Positions 25,969 to 35,030 are shown, numbered from the stretch's first letter. The stretch: DNA of 64,000 bases from Prochlorococcus marinus CUG1416 (GCF_017695965.1 NZ_JAAORM010000002.1:597724-661723), one strand, 5' to 3'. Notes: generated from the sequence alone by a model not told the origin. Made by a program: numbers and translations.

Positions 25969-26553
25969 ATGAGCTTAAGAGTTGGACAAGAAGCACCAGA
26001 TTTTACTGCTACTGCAGTATATGATCAAGAGTTTAAGGAGATTACACTTTCAGCTCTAAGAGGTAAATGGGTTGTTTTATTCTTTTACCCATTAGATTTT
26101 ACATTTGTTTGCCCAACCGAGATCACAGCATTTAGTGATAGATATAAAGATTTCTCATCACTTAATACTGAAATACTTGGTGTATCAGTTGATAGCAAAC
26201 ACTGTCATTTAGCTTGGATACAAACCCCAAGAAATGAAGGTGGAATTGGCGATATTAACTACCCATTAGTTTCTGACCTAAAAAGAGAAATTTGCCAGGC
26301 ATATAATGTTCTTAATGATGATGGAGAGGCCGATAGAGGTTTATTTCTGATCAATCCTGAAGGAATAGTTATGCATACAACTGTTAACAAGGCTCCTGTA
26401 GGTAGAAATGTTGATGAAACACTAAGAATCCTTCAAGGTTATCAATACGTTGCGGCAAACCCAGATGAAGTATGTCCAGCAAACTGGACCCCCGGGGAGA
26501 AAACAATGTTAGAGGACCCCAAAGGGAGTAAGGAATATTTTTCTGCGCTGTAG
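25969..26553 (+). CDS. 2-Cys peroxiredoxin
   Basis: This 194-residue typical 2-Cys peroxiredoxin reduces hydrogen peroxide and organic peroxides using thioredoxin. The peroxidatic Cys is C48 in [15 protein letters not shown], and the resolving Cys is C169 in [11 protein letters not shown]. The C-terminal KEYFSAL tail resembles the YF motif of peroxide-sensitive eukaryotic forms. It is cytoplasmic and monocistronic, with its own promoter and a hairpin terminator at 26624-26648. It is a key antioxidant in an organism lacking catalase; that last point is established for Prochlorococcus. Confidence 0.95.
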   Translation: MSLRVGQEAPDFTATAVYDQEFKEITLSALRGKWVVLFFYPLDFTFVCPTEITAFSDRYKDFSSLNTEILGVSVDSKHCHLAWIQTPRNEGGIGDINYPLVSDLKREICQAYNVLNDDGEADRGLFLINPEGIVMHTTVNKAPVGRNVDETLRILQGYQYVAANPDEVCPANWTPGEKTMLEDPKGSKEYFSAL

Positions 26554-26568
26554 AAGGATTAGTAACTG

Positions 26569-27321
26569 TTAAGTAAGTTTTGAGTAGTAAATAATTATAA
26601 ATAAATAAAAAATAGAAATATTCAAAAAGGGGATTAAATCCCCTTTTTGAGGCCTGTGAACGATCCAATCGCTTAAATTTGTTTTATAAGATAAAAAAGA
26701 CCACGTAAAATAAGAAATTTCTATAGCAAATAAGATAAAAACATTAATTAAATTTAAGTCATTTAAACCAAAATATCTATAAATATGAAACTGATCATCA
26801 ACATTCATATTATTAATCTGAAGATACCAAATGTAAAAAGAAATCAAAATAAAATTTACTAATATTAGTTTTTTAAATAAAAGCCTAGATTTCTTAAAAA
26901 TCAATAAAATAGAAATTAAAGATATGAATAAACTTAACTGAAAAATATCAGGTTTTTGTAAATTAATTACTTCGATAAGTAAATTACATATAAGATCAAA
27001 ATTTAAATATATATAATCGGCTATTAAGTACGATAGAAATATCAAATTTATTGCTACTAATAAAAATAAAGCTTTACCTTTAATTATTTTTCTACTATAA
27101 ATATTATTCTTATTAAAATTAAAGTAAGTAAAGTTATTTAAAGAGTTTAAACATATCAGAGTTGGGCATATTGTACCGCTTAAATAGTAAAGAATTGAAT
27201 AAAAAGAAATATCATTAATATTAAATAAATACAAATTAAACCATTGTTTTTGAATAAATGGAAAAATAAGCAAGAATAAAACTGTAAATAATAACCTCGT
27301 TGAATTGTTTTTAATTATCAA
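26569..27321 (-). CDS. Multi-pass membrane protein, hypothetical
   Basis: This 250-residue, very hydrophobic protein has about seven predicted helices: LFTVLFLLIFPFI, FYSILYYLSGTICPTLICL, KALFLLVAINLIFLSYLI, FQLSLFISLISILLIF, KLILVNFILISFYIWYL, LINVFILFAIEISYFTWSF and FLNISIFYLFIIIYY. The pattern IQKQWFN and SGTICPTLICL may be conserved features, but I recognise no family. It starts 32 bases after ftsH on the same strand, so the two likely share an mRNA. The last 40 codons run through the bidirectional hairpin at 26624-26648. Confidence 0.65.
   Translation of the reverse strand: MIIKNNSTRLLFTVLFLLIFPFIQKQWFNLYLFNINDISFYSILYYLSGTICPTLICLNSLNNFTYFNFNKNNIYSRKIIKGKALFLLVAINLIFLSYLIADYIYLNFDLICNLLIEVINLQKPDIFQLSLFISLISILLIFKKSRLLFKKLILVNFILISFYIWYLQINNMNVDDQFHIYRYFGLNDLNLINVFILFAIEISYFTWSFLSYKTNLSDWIVHRPQKGDLIPFLNISIFYLFIIIYYSKLT
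26624..26648. terminator. Bidirectional intrinsic terminator
   Basis: AAAAAGGGG (26624-26632), a 7-base loop, then CCCCTTTTT (26640-26648) form a symmetric A-G/C-T hairpin that can stop transcription from both sides. It serves the peroxiredoxin gene on the plus strand, 71 bases past its stop. On the minus strand it lies inside the last part of the 26569-27321 reading frame. Confidence 0.75.
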
Positions 27322-27353
27322 GAAAATATTTTTTTTAATCTAAAGCAATTAAA

Positions 27354-29108
27354 TCAAACTTTCAACAATTTTGAAGTTGTTAATTTAAAAACTTGTTTAT
27401 CTATAGTTTCTAGATTTAAAAGTATATCAACTAATTTATCAAGTAAAACTCTATTTTTATGCAGTATTTCTATTGAATTATTTAATGACATTTTAGAAAT
27501 CTTTATGATCTCATTATCTATTCTAGAAGAAGTATATTCTGCTATGAGAGGCTTTCTTTTAAAAAATCCTTCTCCCATAAGCATTTCATTATTATCAGAT
27601 TCCATTGAAATAGGACCAAGAATTGAAAAACCATATTTTGTAACCATTTCTCTTACAATATTCGTCGCATAAGAAATATCGTTTATGGAGCATTGTGTAA
27701 TTTCGCTTTCGCCAAAAACTATAATTTCTGCAGCTCTTCCTGCAAGAGCAATTTCAATTTTGGAAAATAATAATTTTTTTGAAATCAAGCCACTAGAAAT
27801 TACATCTTCATTTGGGCATATCTTTGTATATCCTCCTAAAGATCCAGATCTAGGTAAAATTGTAATTTTATCAACTGATGCAATTCCATTTCTCACAGCA
27901 GATACAATTGCTCTGCCTACTTCGTTATAAGCAATTATTTTTTTCATATTAGAAGAAGTTATTAATGTACTTCTAAGGCCAATGGTAATTTTATCTAGAG
28001 AACCTTCTATATGAATATCACTAATAAATTTAGATTTATCTCTTGCACAGTGAATAGCACTCTCGTTCATCAAATTGGCCAGATCTGCTCCAGAAAATCC
28101 AATTGTTCTTGAAGCCCAATATCCTAAGTCAACTTTGCTTGAGAGTGGCTTTGAAAGAGAGTGAACTGCAAGAATTTTTTTTCTTCCATCTAAATCCGGA
28201 AGCATTACTTCTATTTTTCTATCAAATCTTCCTGGTCTTAATAATGCTGCATCTAAAATATCTGGTCTATTTGTTGCTGCTAAAACAATAATCCCTGAAT
28301 TATCAGCAAAACCATCTAATTCAGTTAAAAGCTGATTGAGAGTTTGCTCTCTTTCATCATTTCCACCTCCTATCCCAGAACCTCTTTGCCTTCCAATAGA
28401 ATCAATTTCATCAATAAATATTATACAAGGAGATTTTTCCTTCGCCTTAGCAAATAGATCTCTGACTCGGCTTGCCCCAACACCAACAAATAGTTCAACA
28501 AACTCTGATGCAGCTATTGAGAGAAACGGCACTCCTGATTCTCCGGCAATTGCTTTAGCCAATAATGTTTTACCTGTTCCAGGTGGTCCAATCAAGAGAA
28601 CTCCTTTTGGCACTTTAGCTCCAAGATTTTCAAACTTTTTTGGTTCCTTCAAAAAAGTTATAACCTCTTTTAATTCCTCAGCGGCTTCAGGGACACCAGC
28701 CACATCATCGAATCTCGTATCTACATCATCAATAGTTACAAATTTAGCCTGATTTTTGCTAAAACCAAAGGCTCTTGAAGCTAGTTTTGATGTACTCCTA
28801 ATGATTAAAACTATGGCTAATACAAGAATCAGGAAAAGACTGATTGAAGCAAATGAATTAGCAGCTGAAGATTCTTTTCTACTATTGTTGATAGTTAGTT
28901 CTACTTTATTTTCAGTAGCCTTTTCAAGGATTAATTGATCGTTATAAAGTATAGGTATTTTAAATTTATCACCATTTTTGTAAAGAACATCAATTTCTCT
29001 CTGCCTAGGATAGAAAAATATTGATTCTATGTTTCCCGAGTCTATATCTTCTAGAAGATCCGAATAACTTGATTTAGAATTTGAATATGAGAATTTTGAT
29101 CTAAACAC
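27354..29108 (-). CDS. ftsH: FtsH homologue with degenerate protease site
   Basis: This 584-residue FtsH family protein has one membrane helix (about 84-104), an intact AAA+ ATPase (Walker A GPPGTGKT at 174-181, Walker B IIFIDEID, second region of homology LLRPGRFDR) and a peptidase-like domain. The zinc motif HExxH is NEVGR (N395, E396, R399), so both zinc histidines are gone, although the later Asp ligand (SIND) is kept. The usual first membrane helix is also missing: the frame opens right after an in-frame stop with GTG at 29108, and the protein begins at the SYSDLL part of the lumenal domain. It probably acts as an ATP-driven unfoldase or a partner for other FtsH subunits, as plant FtsHi proteins do; this is inference. 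Confidence 0.88.
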   Translation of the reverse strand: MFRSKFSYSNSKSSYSDLLEDIDSGNIESIFFYPRQREIDVLYKNGDKFKIPILYNDQLILEKATENKVELTINNSRKESSAANSFASISLFLILVLAIVLIIRSTSKLASRAFGFSKNQAKFVTIDDVDTRFDDVAGVPEAAEELKEVITFLKEPKKFENLGAKVPKGVLLIGPPGTGKTLLAKAIAGESGVPFLSIAASEFVELFVGVGASRVRDLFAKAKEKSPCIIFIDEIDSIGRQRGSGIGGGNDEREQTLNQLLTELDGFADNSGIIVLAATNRPDILDAALLRPGRFDRKIEVMLPDLDGRKKILAVHSLSKPLSSKVDLGYWASRTIGFSGADLANLMNESAIHCARDKSKFISDIHIEGSLDKITIGLRSTLITSSNMKKIIAYNEVGRAIVSAVRNGIASVDKITILPRSGSLGGYTKICPNEDVISSGLISKKLLFSKIEIALAGRAAEIIVFGESEITQCSINDISYATNIVREMVTKYGFSILGPISMESDNNEMLMGEGFFKRKPLIAEYTSSRIDNEIIKISKMSLNNSIEILHKNRVLLDKLVDILLNLETIDKQVFKLTTSKLLKV

Positions 29109-29239
29109 TAATCTTTAAAAGTGATTAATAAAGCATATATGCTTATTTATAAAATTGACGTATATAAACAAAATATACTCAAAAGTTTCGGAGATAACCA
29201 CTTAAAGGTTATATTATTATAAGGAAATAAAGAAACAGA

Positions 29240-29413
29240 ATGGCTGTACCAAAGAAGAAAAAATCAAAAAGCAAAAGGAATCATAGACATGCTGTTTGGA
29301 AAGGAAAAGCAGCATTAGCAGCTCAGAAAGCTATATCATTAGGTAAATCAGTATTAACTGGGAAAGCTCAAGGATTTGTTTATCCTATTGAAGAAGAAGA
29401 AGAAGAAGAATAG
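29240..29413 (+). CDS. rpmF: 50S ribosomal protein L32
   Basis: This is a 57-residue L32: [40 protein letters not shown] and an acidic tail PIEEEEEEE. It has no zinc cysteines, as in the cyanobacterial form. The start is ATG 29240, preceded by ATAAGGAAATAAAG. The stop is 3 bases from the convergent Ycf20-like gene. The poly-Glu tail comes from repeated GAA/GAG codons, a simple repeat that may vary in length. Confidence 0.95.
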   Translation: MAVPKKKKSKSKRNHRHAVWKGKAALAAQKAISLGKSVLTGKAQGFVYPIEEEEEEE

Positions 29414-29416
29414 GTT

Positions 29417-29743
29417 TTAAGATCCTAACTTAAATGCTTCAAGTATAACTGCATAGATTGCACCAATTCTTAATTTATCAACTACGGACCAAAGATCATA
29501 ATATTTTGAACTTGAGGAAGGCTTGATTCTTATAATAATTTCAATAAACACAATAATTATTGGAACCATTATTAATTCATTTTTACCTTCGGATATAAAT
29601 TTAGTAATAAAATTAGCAAACAAAAAATAACCAGTCAAAACAGAAATTAGACCAATAGATTTAGACCTCCAAGTATCACTAAGAAAACCAAATAATACAT
29701 TATTTAATTGATAGGTAATCCTTGAAAACTTAGTTTTTTGCAT
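29417..29743 (-). CDS. ycf20: Ycf20 / DUF565 membrane protein
   Basis: This 108-residue protein has a helix with SIGLISVLTGYFLFANFI, a second helix (IMVPIIIVFIEIIIRI), and the conserved end VDKLRIGAIYAVILEAFKLGS, the signature of Ycf20/DUF565. The algal relative has been linked to non-photochemical quenching, but its molecular role is not established. The start overlaps the CbbY-like gene stop by 14 bases, so the two are coupled. Confidence 0.82.
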   Translation of the reverse strand: MQKTKFSRITYQLNNVLFGFLSDTWRSKSIGLISVLTGYFLFANFITKFISEGKNELIMVPIIIVFIEIIIRIKPSSSSKYYDLWSVVDKLRIGAIYAVILEAFKLGS

Positions 29744-30494
29744 TGCTAAAAGTCTTTAAATATTCACTTAGAAAGCTATGGTCAACATATGGTGTTTTAA
29801 GTTTAGGACCTTTAATTACATTTGCCACATTGTTCTCATCACCTAGACTGTCTAAAATACAATCTAATTTAATATTTTCCTCAAGAACTATTGGGATATT
29901 AGAAGGAACAAATATTGTCGGCAGGTTAGCTGCTAAAGAAGAAATTAAGCCTGGATTAGAGTCTTCGAAAACTATTGAGTTATTTTTTTTAATACCACTT
30001 AATTGAACTGCCTTTAAATAAGGTAAAGGATGTGGTTTCTTTAATTCAACGTCCTCACTTGCGATAATAAACTCAAATGGATTTATACCATTAAATAGAT
30101 ATTCAACAATTAAATCCACTTGCCTTCTAGAGCTTGAAGTTACAATAAATTGCCTTATTTTTTTTTTATGTAATTCATTTATTAATCTAAAAACTCCAGT
30201 TTTAAAGTTAACGCAATTTTTTTTTATAATTTCTAAATAGTGAAACTGTTTCTTTTCATGGATTTTGATAATTAATTCATCTGATAAATTATCATCGTTT
30301 GATTTAGAATAGTAGGCAATTCTATTTTTGCCTCCGTTAATTCTCAAAAGCTGGATGTATTTATTAGTTTCCCAATTCCAATTTAAACCAAAGTCCTTAA
30401 AAGCTAGATTAAAAGCAGGTAAATGAGCTTCTAATTCTGTATTTGCGATAGTACCATCTAAATCCCAATAAACACCCTCGAGATTAGTATTCAC
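29730..30494 (-). CDS. HAD-family phosphatase, CbbY-like
   Basis: This 254-residue haloacid dehalogenase superfamily protein of the CbbY / beta-phosphoglucomutase branch has motif I WDLDGTIANTE (nucleophile Asp in D-x-D-G-T), motif II FIVTSSSRRQVD, and motif III KPHPLPYLKA with VFEDSNPGLISSLAANLPTI. CbbY proteins remove the misfire product xylulose-1,5-bisphosphate that inhibits Rubisco; related proteins act on other sugar phosphates, so substrate is inferred. A helical cap follows motif I as expected. It is upstream of ycf20 in the same operon and behind psb30 on the same strand. Confidence 0.8.
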   Translation of the reverse strand: MNTNLEGVYWDLDGTIANTELEAHLPAFNLAFKDFGLNWNWETNKYIQLLRINGGKNRIAYYSKSNDDNLSDELIIKIHEKKQFHYLEIIKKNCVNFKTGVFRLINELHKKKIRQFIVTSSSRRQVDLIVEYLFNGINPFEFIIASEDVELKKPHPLPYLKAVQLSGIKKNNSIVFEDSNPGLISSLAANLPTIFVPSNIPIVLEENIKLDCILDSLGDENNVANVIKGPKLKTPYVDHSFLSEYLKTFSNAKN

Positions 30495-30502
30495 AAAGGA
30501 GA

Positions 30503-30583
30503 TTATTTATTTCTAAAAAATACTAGAGCAATTATTGCTGGTCCTGATAATGCAACTACGCCTAATACAATAAGATTTGCCAT
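30503..30583 (-). CDS. psb30: Photosystem II subunit Psb30 (Ycf12), probable
   Basis: This is a 26-residue single-helix peptide: MANLIVLGVVALSGPAIIAL followed by VFFRNK. The S-G-P motif in the middle of the helix, the following I/V-A-L and the basic end are shared with Psb30/Ycf12 (typically about 33 residues), a peripheral subunit of photosystem II. It is shorter by a few N-terminal residues than most. It lies 8 bases upstream of the CbbY-like gene. Confidence 0.6.
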   Translation of the reverse strand: MANLIVLGVVALSGPAIIALVFFRNK

Positions 30584-30664
30584 GATAATGAATATGTTTT
30601 GTGATACTATTTTTACAAATAAATGAAAGAACTGTACTGATACGTTACAAGATTGAATTAAATT

Positions 30665-31012
30665 ATGAAATCATGGACATGTATAGAAAATTGTGGAGCT
30701 TGTTGTAAATTCGACTTAAACGAAAGAAGCGACTTGGCTGACAAACTTAACAAAGAAGATATCGCTTTGATAAATTCAATGACAGCTAAAGACGGTTGGT
30801 GTAAAAATCTGGACAGAGATAATAAAAAATGCTTAATTTATGAAACAAGACCTCACTTTTGCCGAGTAAATGAATTCTCAGTTTCATTTAAAGGATTTTT
30901 AAAATTTGGTGATAAATTTCTTATAGATTGTTGCAAACAACATATTTCATCAAATTATGGATACAAAAGTAAAGAAATGAAAAATTTTAATATCGCAGTT
31001 TCACGAAAATGA
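30665..31012 (+). CDS. YkgJ-type cysteine-cluster protein
   Basis: This 115-residue protein has the Zn/Fe-binding CxxCxxCC-like arrangement: WTCIENCGACCKFDL at the start, GWCKNLDRDNKKCLIYETRP in the middle, and HFCRVNEF followed by IDCCKQH. The family (YkgJ/UPF0153) is a probable metal-cluster protein of unknown role. The stop overlaps the start of the UPF0016 gene by 4 bases, so they are translated together; this could link it to metal handling. Confidence 0.82.
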   Translation: MKSWTCIENCGACCKFDLNERSDLADKLNKEDIALINSMTAKDGWCKNLDRDNKKCLIYETRPHFCRVNEFSVSFKGFLKFGDKFLIDCCKQHISSNYGYKSKEMKNFNIAVSRK

Positions 31013-31335
31013 ATAGTAAATTAGATAAAAAAGAAAATAATGTAGAAAAAAGCTTCTTATCGATATTCATAACAACCTTTACAACAATTTTTATTGCAGA
31101 ACTTGGCGATAAAACCCAGATAGCCACACTAATGCTTTCTGCTGAATCTGGTAAGCCAATAATTGTTTTTCTTGGAAGTTCTCTAGCTTTGATAAGCTCT
31201 AGTGTAGTTGGAGTCCTAATTGGAAAATGGTTATCAAAAAAAATATCTCCAAGCAAATTTGCTTTATTTACAGGAGCTTTAATGATAATTATTAGTGTAT
31301 TTTTAGCCTATGATACTTTCAAAATTTATATATAA
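31009..31335 (+). CDS. UPF0016/GDT1-family half-transporter, first copy
   Basis: This 108-residue protein has three membrane helices and the family motif E-x-G-D-K-(T/S) in FIAELGDKTQIATLMLSAES. UPF0016 members move Mn2+ or Ca2+ against protons. Most cyanobacterial and eukaryotic forms carry two copies of the motif on one chain; this has one, so it must pair with the next gene to make a six-helix unit. N-terminal residues 1-18 are a charged cytoplasmic tail. The stop TAA abuts the ATG of the second half with no gap. Confidence 0.85.
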   Translation: MNSKLDKKENNVEKSFLSIFITTFTTIFIAELGDKTQIATLMLSAESGKPIIVFLGSSLALISSSVVGVLIGKWLSKKISPSKFALFTGALMIIISVFLAYDTFKIYI

Positions 31336-31647
31336 ATGGTTTTAAGTTTATTACTGTCAACATTTATAACCGTTTTCATTGCTGAATTAGGCGACAAAAC
31401 CCAACTAGCTACTTTAACGATAAGTGGTACTTCAAATAAACCATTAGCTGTTTTTTTAGGATCCTCTTCTGCACTTGTCTTTGCAAGTTTACTCGGAGCA
31501 TTAACAGGCGGCTCTATCTCAAGTTTTCTACCAGAAGTAGTTCTTAAATCAATAGCCTCCATAACATTTTTTATTATTGGTATCAGGCTATTTATAAATT
31601 CATTCGCTATCGACAAAGAAGAAAATGAAGACAAAGAAAAAAATTAG
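31336..31647 (+). CDS. UPF0016/GDT1-family half-transporter, second copy
   Basis: This 103-residue partner of the preceding gene has three helices and the motif FIAELGDKTQLATLTISGTS, then AVFLGSSSALVFASLLGALTG. It is likely to form an inverted-topology heterodimer with the first half. The C-terminus is a charged tail (IDKEENEDKEKN). Cyanobacterial UPF0016 proteins include the thylakoid Mn2+ exporter Mnx; a role in manganese supply or export is inferred from that. Immediate ATG after the TAA of the first gene indicates coupled translation at 1:1. Confidence 0.85.
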   Translation: MVLSLLLSTFITVFIAELGDKTQLATLTISGTSNKPLAVFLGSSSALVFASLLGALTGGSISSFLPEVVLKSIASITFFIIGIRLFINSFAIDKEENEDKEKN

Positions 31648-31720
31648 TTTTAAGCTTGGTTAAAAGGTGTAATAATGTATTATGTATAACCTAATTAATT
31701 TATAAATATTCATTTATACC

Positions 31721-33946
31721 ATGTTCACAACATCTTCAATAATTGATAATTTAAATCAGTCAGAAGGGGTGGAATATAAGAAATTATGCAGATCATTAAA
31801 ATTAACAAAAATATCGGATAAAAATAAACTAAATATAGCTCTAAAAGCTCTTGAAAAATTAGAAATAATAAACAAAAACAAAGATGATGAATATACTTTC
31901 ATAAAAGATAGTAATCACATTGTCGCTAAAATAAGGTGTAGTAGCAAAGGTTATTGCTTTGCAGTAAGAGAAAAAAGCAAAGAAGATATCTATATTAAAG
32001 AAAATCTCCTAAATAATGCATCGAATGGAGATAAAGTTTTAGTAAGGATAATAAAAGAGGGATTCAGAAGAAGATCACCGGAGGGAATAGTTGATTGTAT
32101 TCTTGAAAGAACAAATCAGATACTTCTTTCTAAAGTTGAAATAATAAAAAATGATGTATATGCCATTCCTATCGATGATAGGATACTTTTTAAAATAAGA
32201 CTTCCAAAAGAGAATAAAAAATATATCTACAAACCAGAAAATAAAAATATAGTTAAAGTTGCGATTGATAGATTTCCCATAGGTCAAGAGGAAGGTTTAG
32301 GCCATGTGATAAAAGAACTACAGCTTAATAGTAATGAGGAATTCGATACAGATTTTGTTTTGTCTAAAAGCAATATCAATAAATTAAACAATAATAATCT
32401 TATCGAATCAAAAAAAATAGAAAAAAGGCAAAGAATCGACTTATCAGATAAAAACTCTTATTTGTTTAAAAGTTGGGATTCTGATAATTCACCTATGCTC
32501 CCTATGATTCAAATAGAACAAGGAAAAGATAGAACTTCTAGATTATGGTTACATTCAAATAGTATTGCAGAAAGAGTAGAACTAAATAGTAAAAAGTCCC
32601 TAGAAATATTCTTTAACGGCTTTGAGTCATTACCTTTATTGAATAATTGGCAAAACTACCTTAGTGAAGCAATAAGAAATCCATCTGAATTTAATTTAGG
32701 AGAAAAGAATGAAGCCATAAGTCTTTGTATGCATTTGAATAGTGATAATGAAATTACTGAGTGGTCATTTCACCTTACTTTAGTAAAATGCTCTTTGATT
32801 GTTGGAAGTGACCTCACTGAAGCTCTTCTATCTAGAAAAAGTAAAACTAGAATCACCTCGAGATTATTAAAACCCATAAAGGAACATATTAAAGATTTAG
32901 ATAAAATATTAGAAATTTCAACATCATTTAGAAAATCACATCTCATGGAGGGTAAAGTTGAAATTCCTACCCAACTTAATAAAATAAAATCAATAGATGA
33001 ATTTTTTATCCATAACCCAAGTGAATATTCTAAAGGATATTTTGAGCCTTTAAAAAAAGATGATTGCCAAACATATCTAGCCCCAATCCTAAATGAAGCT
33101 AATATAATATGGTTCAAACATTCAAATAAATACGGATTAAAGAGTGCTGGATACATATCAAGTGATTTGGATTACATAAATGTAAATGAAATCATCAAAT
33201 ATTCAGAGTTTATAGGCAATGATATAGAGCTAAATGAAGATGGTAATTTAACATTTAGTCAAATAATTAAATTATGCGATGATAATAGTAAAAAAAGAAT
33301 ATTACATAAACTGTTAATTAATGAATTTAAGGAAAATGAAATACGCCTACTTTCTAAAAAATCAGATGATGATGATGAATCAGAAAAACTATTTATTTCT
33401 CCCTGGACAATGCCAGGATATGACTTCACGAATCTTTTGAATCAGTACTGTATTTTTAATATGATAATAAATGGGAAGAAATCGAAGAAAAGTAACATAA
33501 ATGATATAAATATAATGGAGAGTAATTCATGGGAGTCTGTAAATTGGGATATATTTAATTCATCAATGTCAAAGAATATAGATACACTATTTAATAAATT
33601 TGTAATAGATAAACTTAAGGAATATAAAAACAAAGTCAACCAATATAAATCTAATATGATAAGTATAAAAAAAGTAAGAGAAGCAGAAAAATTATTAGGT
33701 AATACTTATGGTGGGTTTATCTTTTCAGTTCAAAGTTATGGTTTTTTTGTAGATATATATGAATTAAATGTAGAAGGTTTAGTCCATGTCAGTACTCTTA
33801 ATAATGATTGGTATGAATATAGATCAAGACAAAATTTATTGATTGGAAGAAAATCTAAGAAATCATATAAAGTTGGAGATGAAATAGAAGTAAAAATTAT
33901 AAAAGTAGATATTCTTAAATATCAAATTGATTTAGAATTAATATAA
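31721..33946 (+). CDS. RNase R/Zam-like protein with degenerate catalytic site
   Basis: This 741-residue protein has the RNase R layout: an N-terminal winged-helix-like part, cold-shock-type segments (RCSSKGYCFAVREKSKEDIYI; NNASNGDKVLVRII), an RNB-like central region, and a C-terminal S1 domain (LLGNTYGGFIFSVQSYGFFV; EGLVHVSTLNNDWYEY). In the RNB part the catalytic D-x-x-x-x-x-D-x-D-D block is absent: about residues 237-256 read RIDLSDKNSYLFKSWDSD. The T-S-P-x-R-R-Y motif is ISPWTMPGYDF (about 557-567). It is probably an RNA-binding protein without nuclease activity. Cyanobacterial relatives are called Zam, after an acetazolamide-resistance locus. It lies 73 bases after the UPF0016 pair. Confidence 0.7.
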   Translation: MFTTSSIIDNLNQSEGVEYKKLCRSLKLTKISDKNKLNIALKALEKLEIINKNKDDEYTFIKDSNHIVAKIRCSSKGYCFAVREKSKEDIYIKENLLNNASNGDKVLVRIIKEGFRRRSPEGIVDCILERTNQILLSKVEIIKNDVYAIPIDDRILFKIRLPKENKKYIYKPENKNIVKVAIDRFPIGQEEGLGHVIKELQLNSNEEFDTDFVLSKSNINKLNNNNLIESKKIEKRQRIDLSDKNSYLFKSWDSDNSPMLPMIQIEQGKDRTSRLWLHSNSIAERVELNSKKSLEIFFNGFESLPLLNNWQNYLSEAIRNPSEFNLGEKNEAISLCMHLNSDNEITEWSFHLTLVKCSLIVGSDLTEALLSRKSKTRITSRLLKPIKEHIKDLDKILEISTSFRKSHLMEGKVEIPTQLNKIKSIDEFFIHNPSEYSKGYFEPLKKDDCQTYLAPILNEANIIWFKHSNKYGLKSAGYISSDLDYINVNEIIKYSEFIGNDIELNEDGNLTFSQIIKLCDDNSKKRILHKLLINEFKENEIRLLSKKSDDDDESEKLFISPWTMPGYDFTNLLNQYCIFNMIINGKKSKKSNINDINIMESNSWESVNWDIFNSSMSKNIDTLFNKFVIDKLKEYKNKVNQYKSNMISIKKVREAEKLLGNTYGGFIFSVQSYGFFVDIYELNVEGLVHVSTLNNDWYEYRSRQNLLIGRKSKKSYKVGDEIEVKIIKVDILKYQIDLELI

Positions 33947-34013
33947 ATAAATTATCAACAATAAATCATGTAAATATTATTAAACTAAGTAAAATGAAGA
34001 AACCTTTTTTAGA

Positions 34014-34457
34014 ATGATTATTAAGAAGAAATATTTATTATTAACTATTATCTTAATAATAATTGTTCAAATTGCATTACACACAAATAATAAACAAAGG
34101 ACTTCATTTAGATACTTTAAATGGACTATCCAAGAAGTAAGTATAGGTAAGTTAATCAATATTTCATTTTTTTCTGGTTTATTAATAAGTACGTTATTAA
34201 CAAACACAATTAGTAGTTATAAGAAAAATGTTATTGAAAATATAGAAGAAAATTATGAACCTCTAAATAATGAAGAAGATATCAAATGTAATATTGATAT
34301 ACCACCACAAAGGGACATTAGAGATGCTCAACCAACAATATCTGTTAATTACAGAGTAGTTAAAAATACGGAAGAAAATAATTTTAAAAAAGATCAAAAC
34401 TATTCCAATAAACCTAATAACAAAGATGACTGGAATAATGACGATAATGATTGGTAG
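34014..34457 (+). CDS. Membrane-anchored protein with charged tail, hypothetical
   Basis: This 147-residue protein has two N-terminal hydrophobic helices (KYLLLTIILIIIVQIALH and NISFFSGLLISTLLTNTI), then a long hydrophilic region ending in Asp/Asn/Trp-rich repeats (DDWNNDDNDW). The layout resembles LapA-like small membrane proteins with a cytoplasmic tail. No conserved domain is recognised. It precedes the DUF2996 gene on the same strand. Confidence 0.6.
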   Translation: MIIKKKYLLLTIILIIIVQIALHTNNKQRTSFRYFKWTIQEVSIGKLINISFFSGLLISTLLTNTISSYKKNVIENIEENYEPLNNEEDIKCNIDIPPQRDIRDAQPTISVNYRVVKNTEENNFKKDQNYSNKPNNKDDWNNDDNDW

Positions 34458-34529
34458 TAAACTAGATAATTCTAATTATAAAAAATGGTTATTTTTATTT
34501 ATAATAAATATAGTAAATAGTATTTTTTT

Positions 34530-35030
34530 ATGGAAGAAAATTTAGAACCAAATAATGAAGTTATCAATGAAAATCGTACTAACTCAAATAATAATCTTGC
34601 TTCTAGAGTTGATAAAAAAAATGATAATGATCCAACAGTTAATACTAATTCTAATCTCAAAAAAGAACTCCCCATAGAAAAAAAGCCATTCCAAGAGTTT
34701 ATTAATATTCATTTAATTCCTTCTTTAGTAGAAGAAATTAATCAAAGAGGATTAGAAATAAACAATATTAATCTCAAAAACACCAATAGACCAATTGCTG
34801 GAGATAAATGCTGGGTAATAAATTGCGAAATAAAGGAAACTTGCAGCTTTTGGCTATCATTCGATAAAGAGGACATAAGTTCATTAAAAAGTATTTCTTT
34901 ATCCAAACCAAATCAAAAACCTAGCATAATCGAATCATTTCTTATTGACGAGAAAAGAATAACCCTTAAATTAATAATTTCAAGAGTTCTACAGAGATTA
35001 AACGGGCAAAAACTTTTAGGAGTAAATTGA
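34530..35030 (+). CDS. DUF2996 family protein
   Basis: This 166-residue protein has a disordered, Asn/Asp/Lys-rich first 50 residues, followed by the DUF2996 domain: KPFQEFINIHLIPSLVEEIN, CWVINCEIKETCSFWLSFDK and the end PSIIESFLIDEKRITLKLII plus LQRLNGQKLLGVN. The family is found throughout cyanobacteria and plastids and has no function I can state with confidence. It lies 83 bases before acsF, on the same strand. Confidence 0.78.
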   Translation: MEENLEPNNEVINENRTNSNNNLASRVDKKNDNDPTVNTNSNLKKELPIEKKPFQEFINIHLIPSLVEEINQRGLEINNINLKNTNRPIAGDKCWVINCEIKETCSFWLSFDKEDISSLKSISLSKPNQKPSIIESFLIDEKRITLKLIISRVLQRLNGQKLLGVN

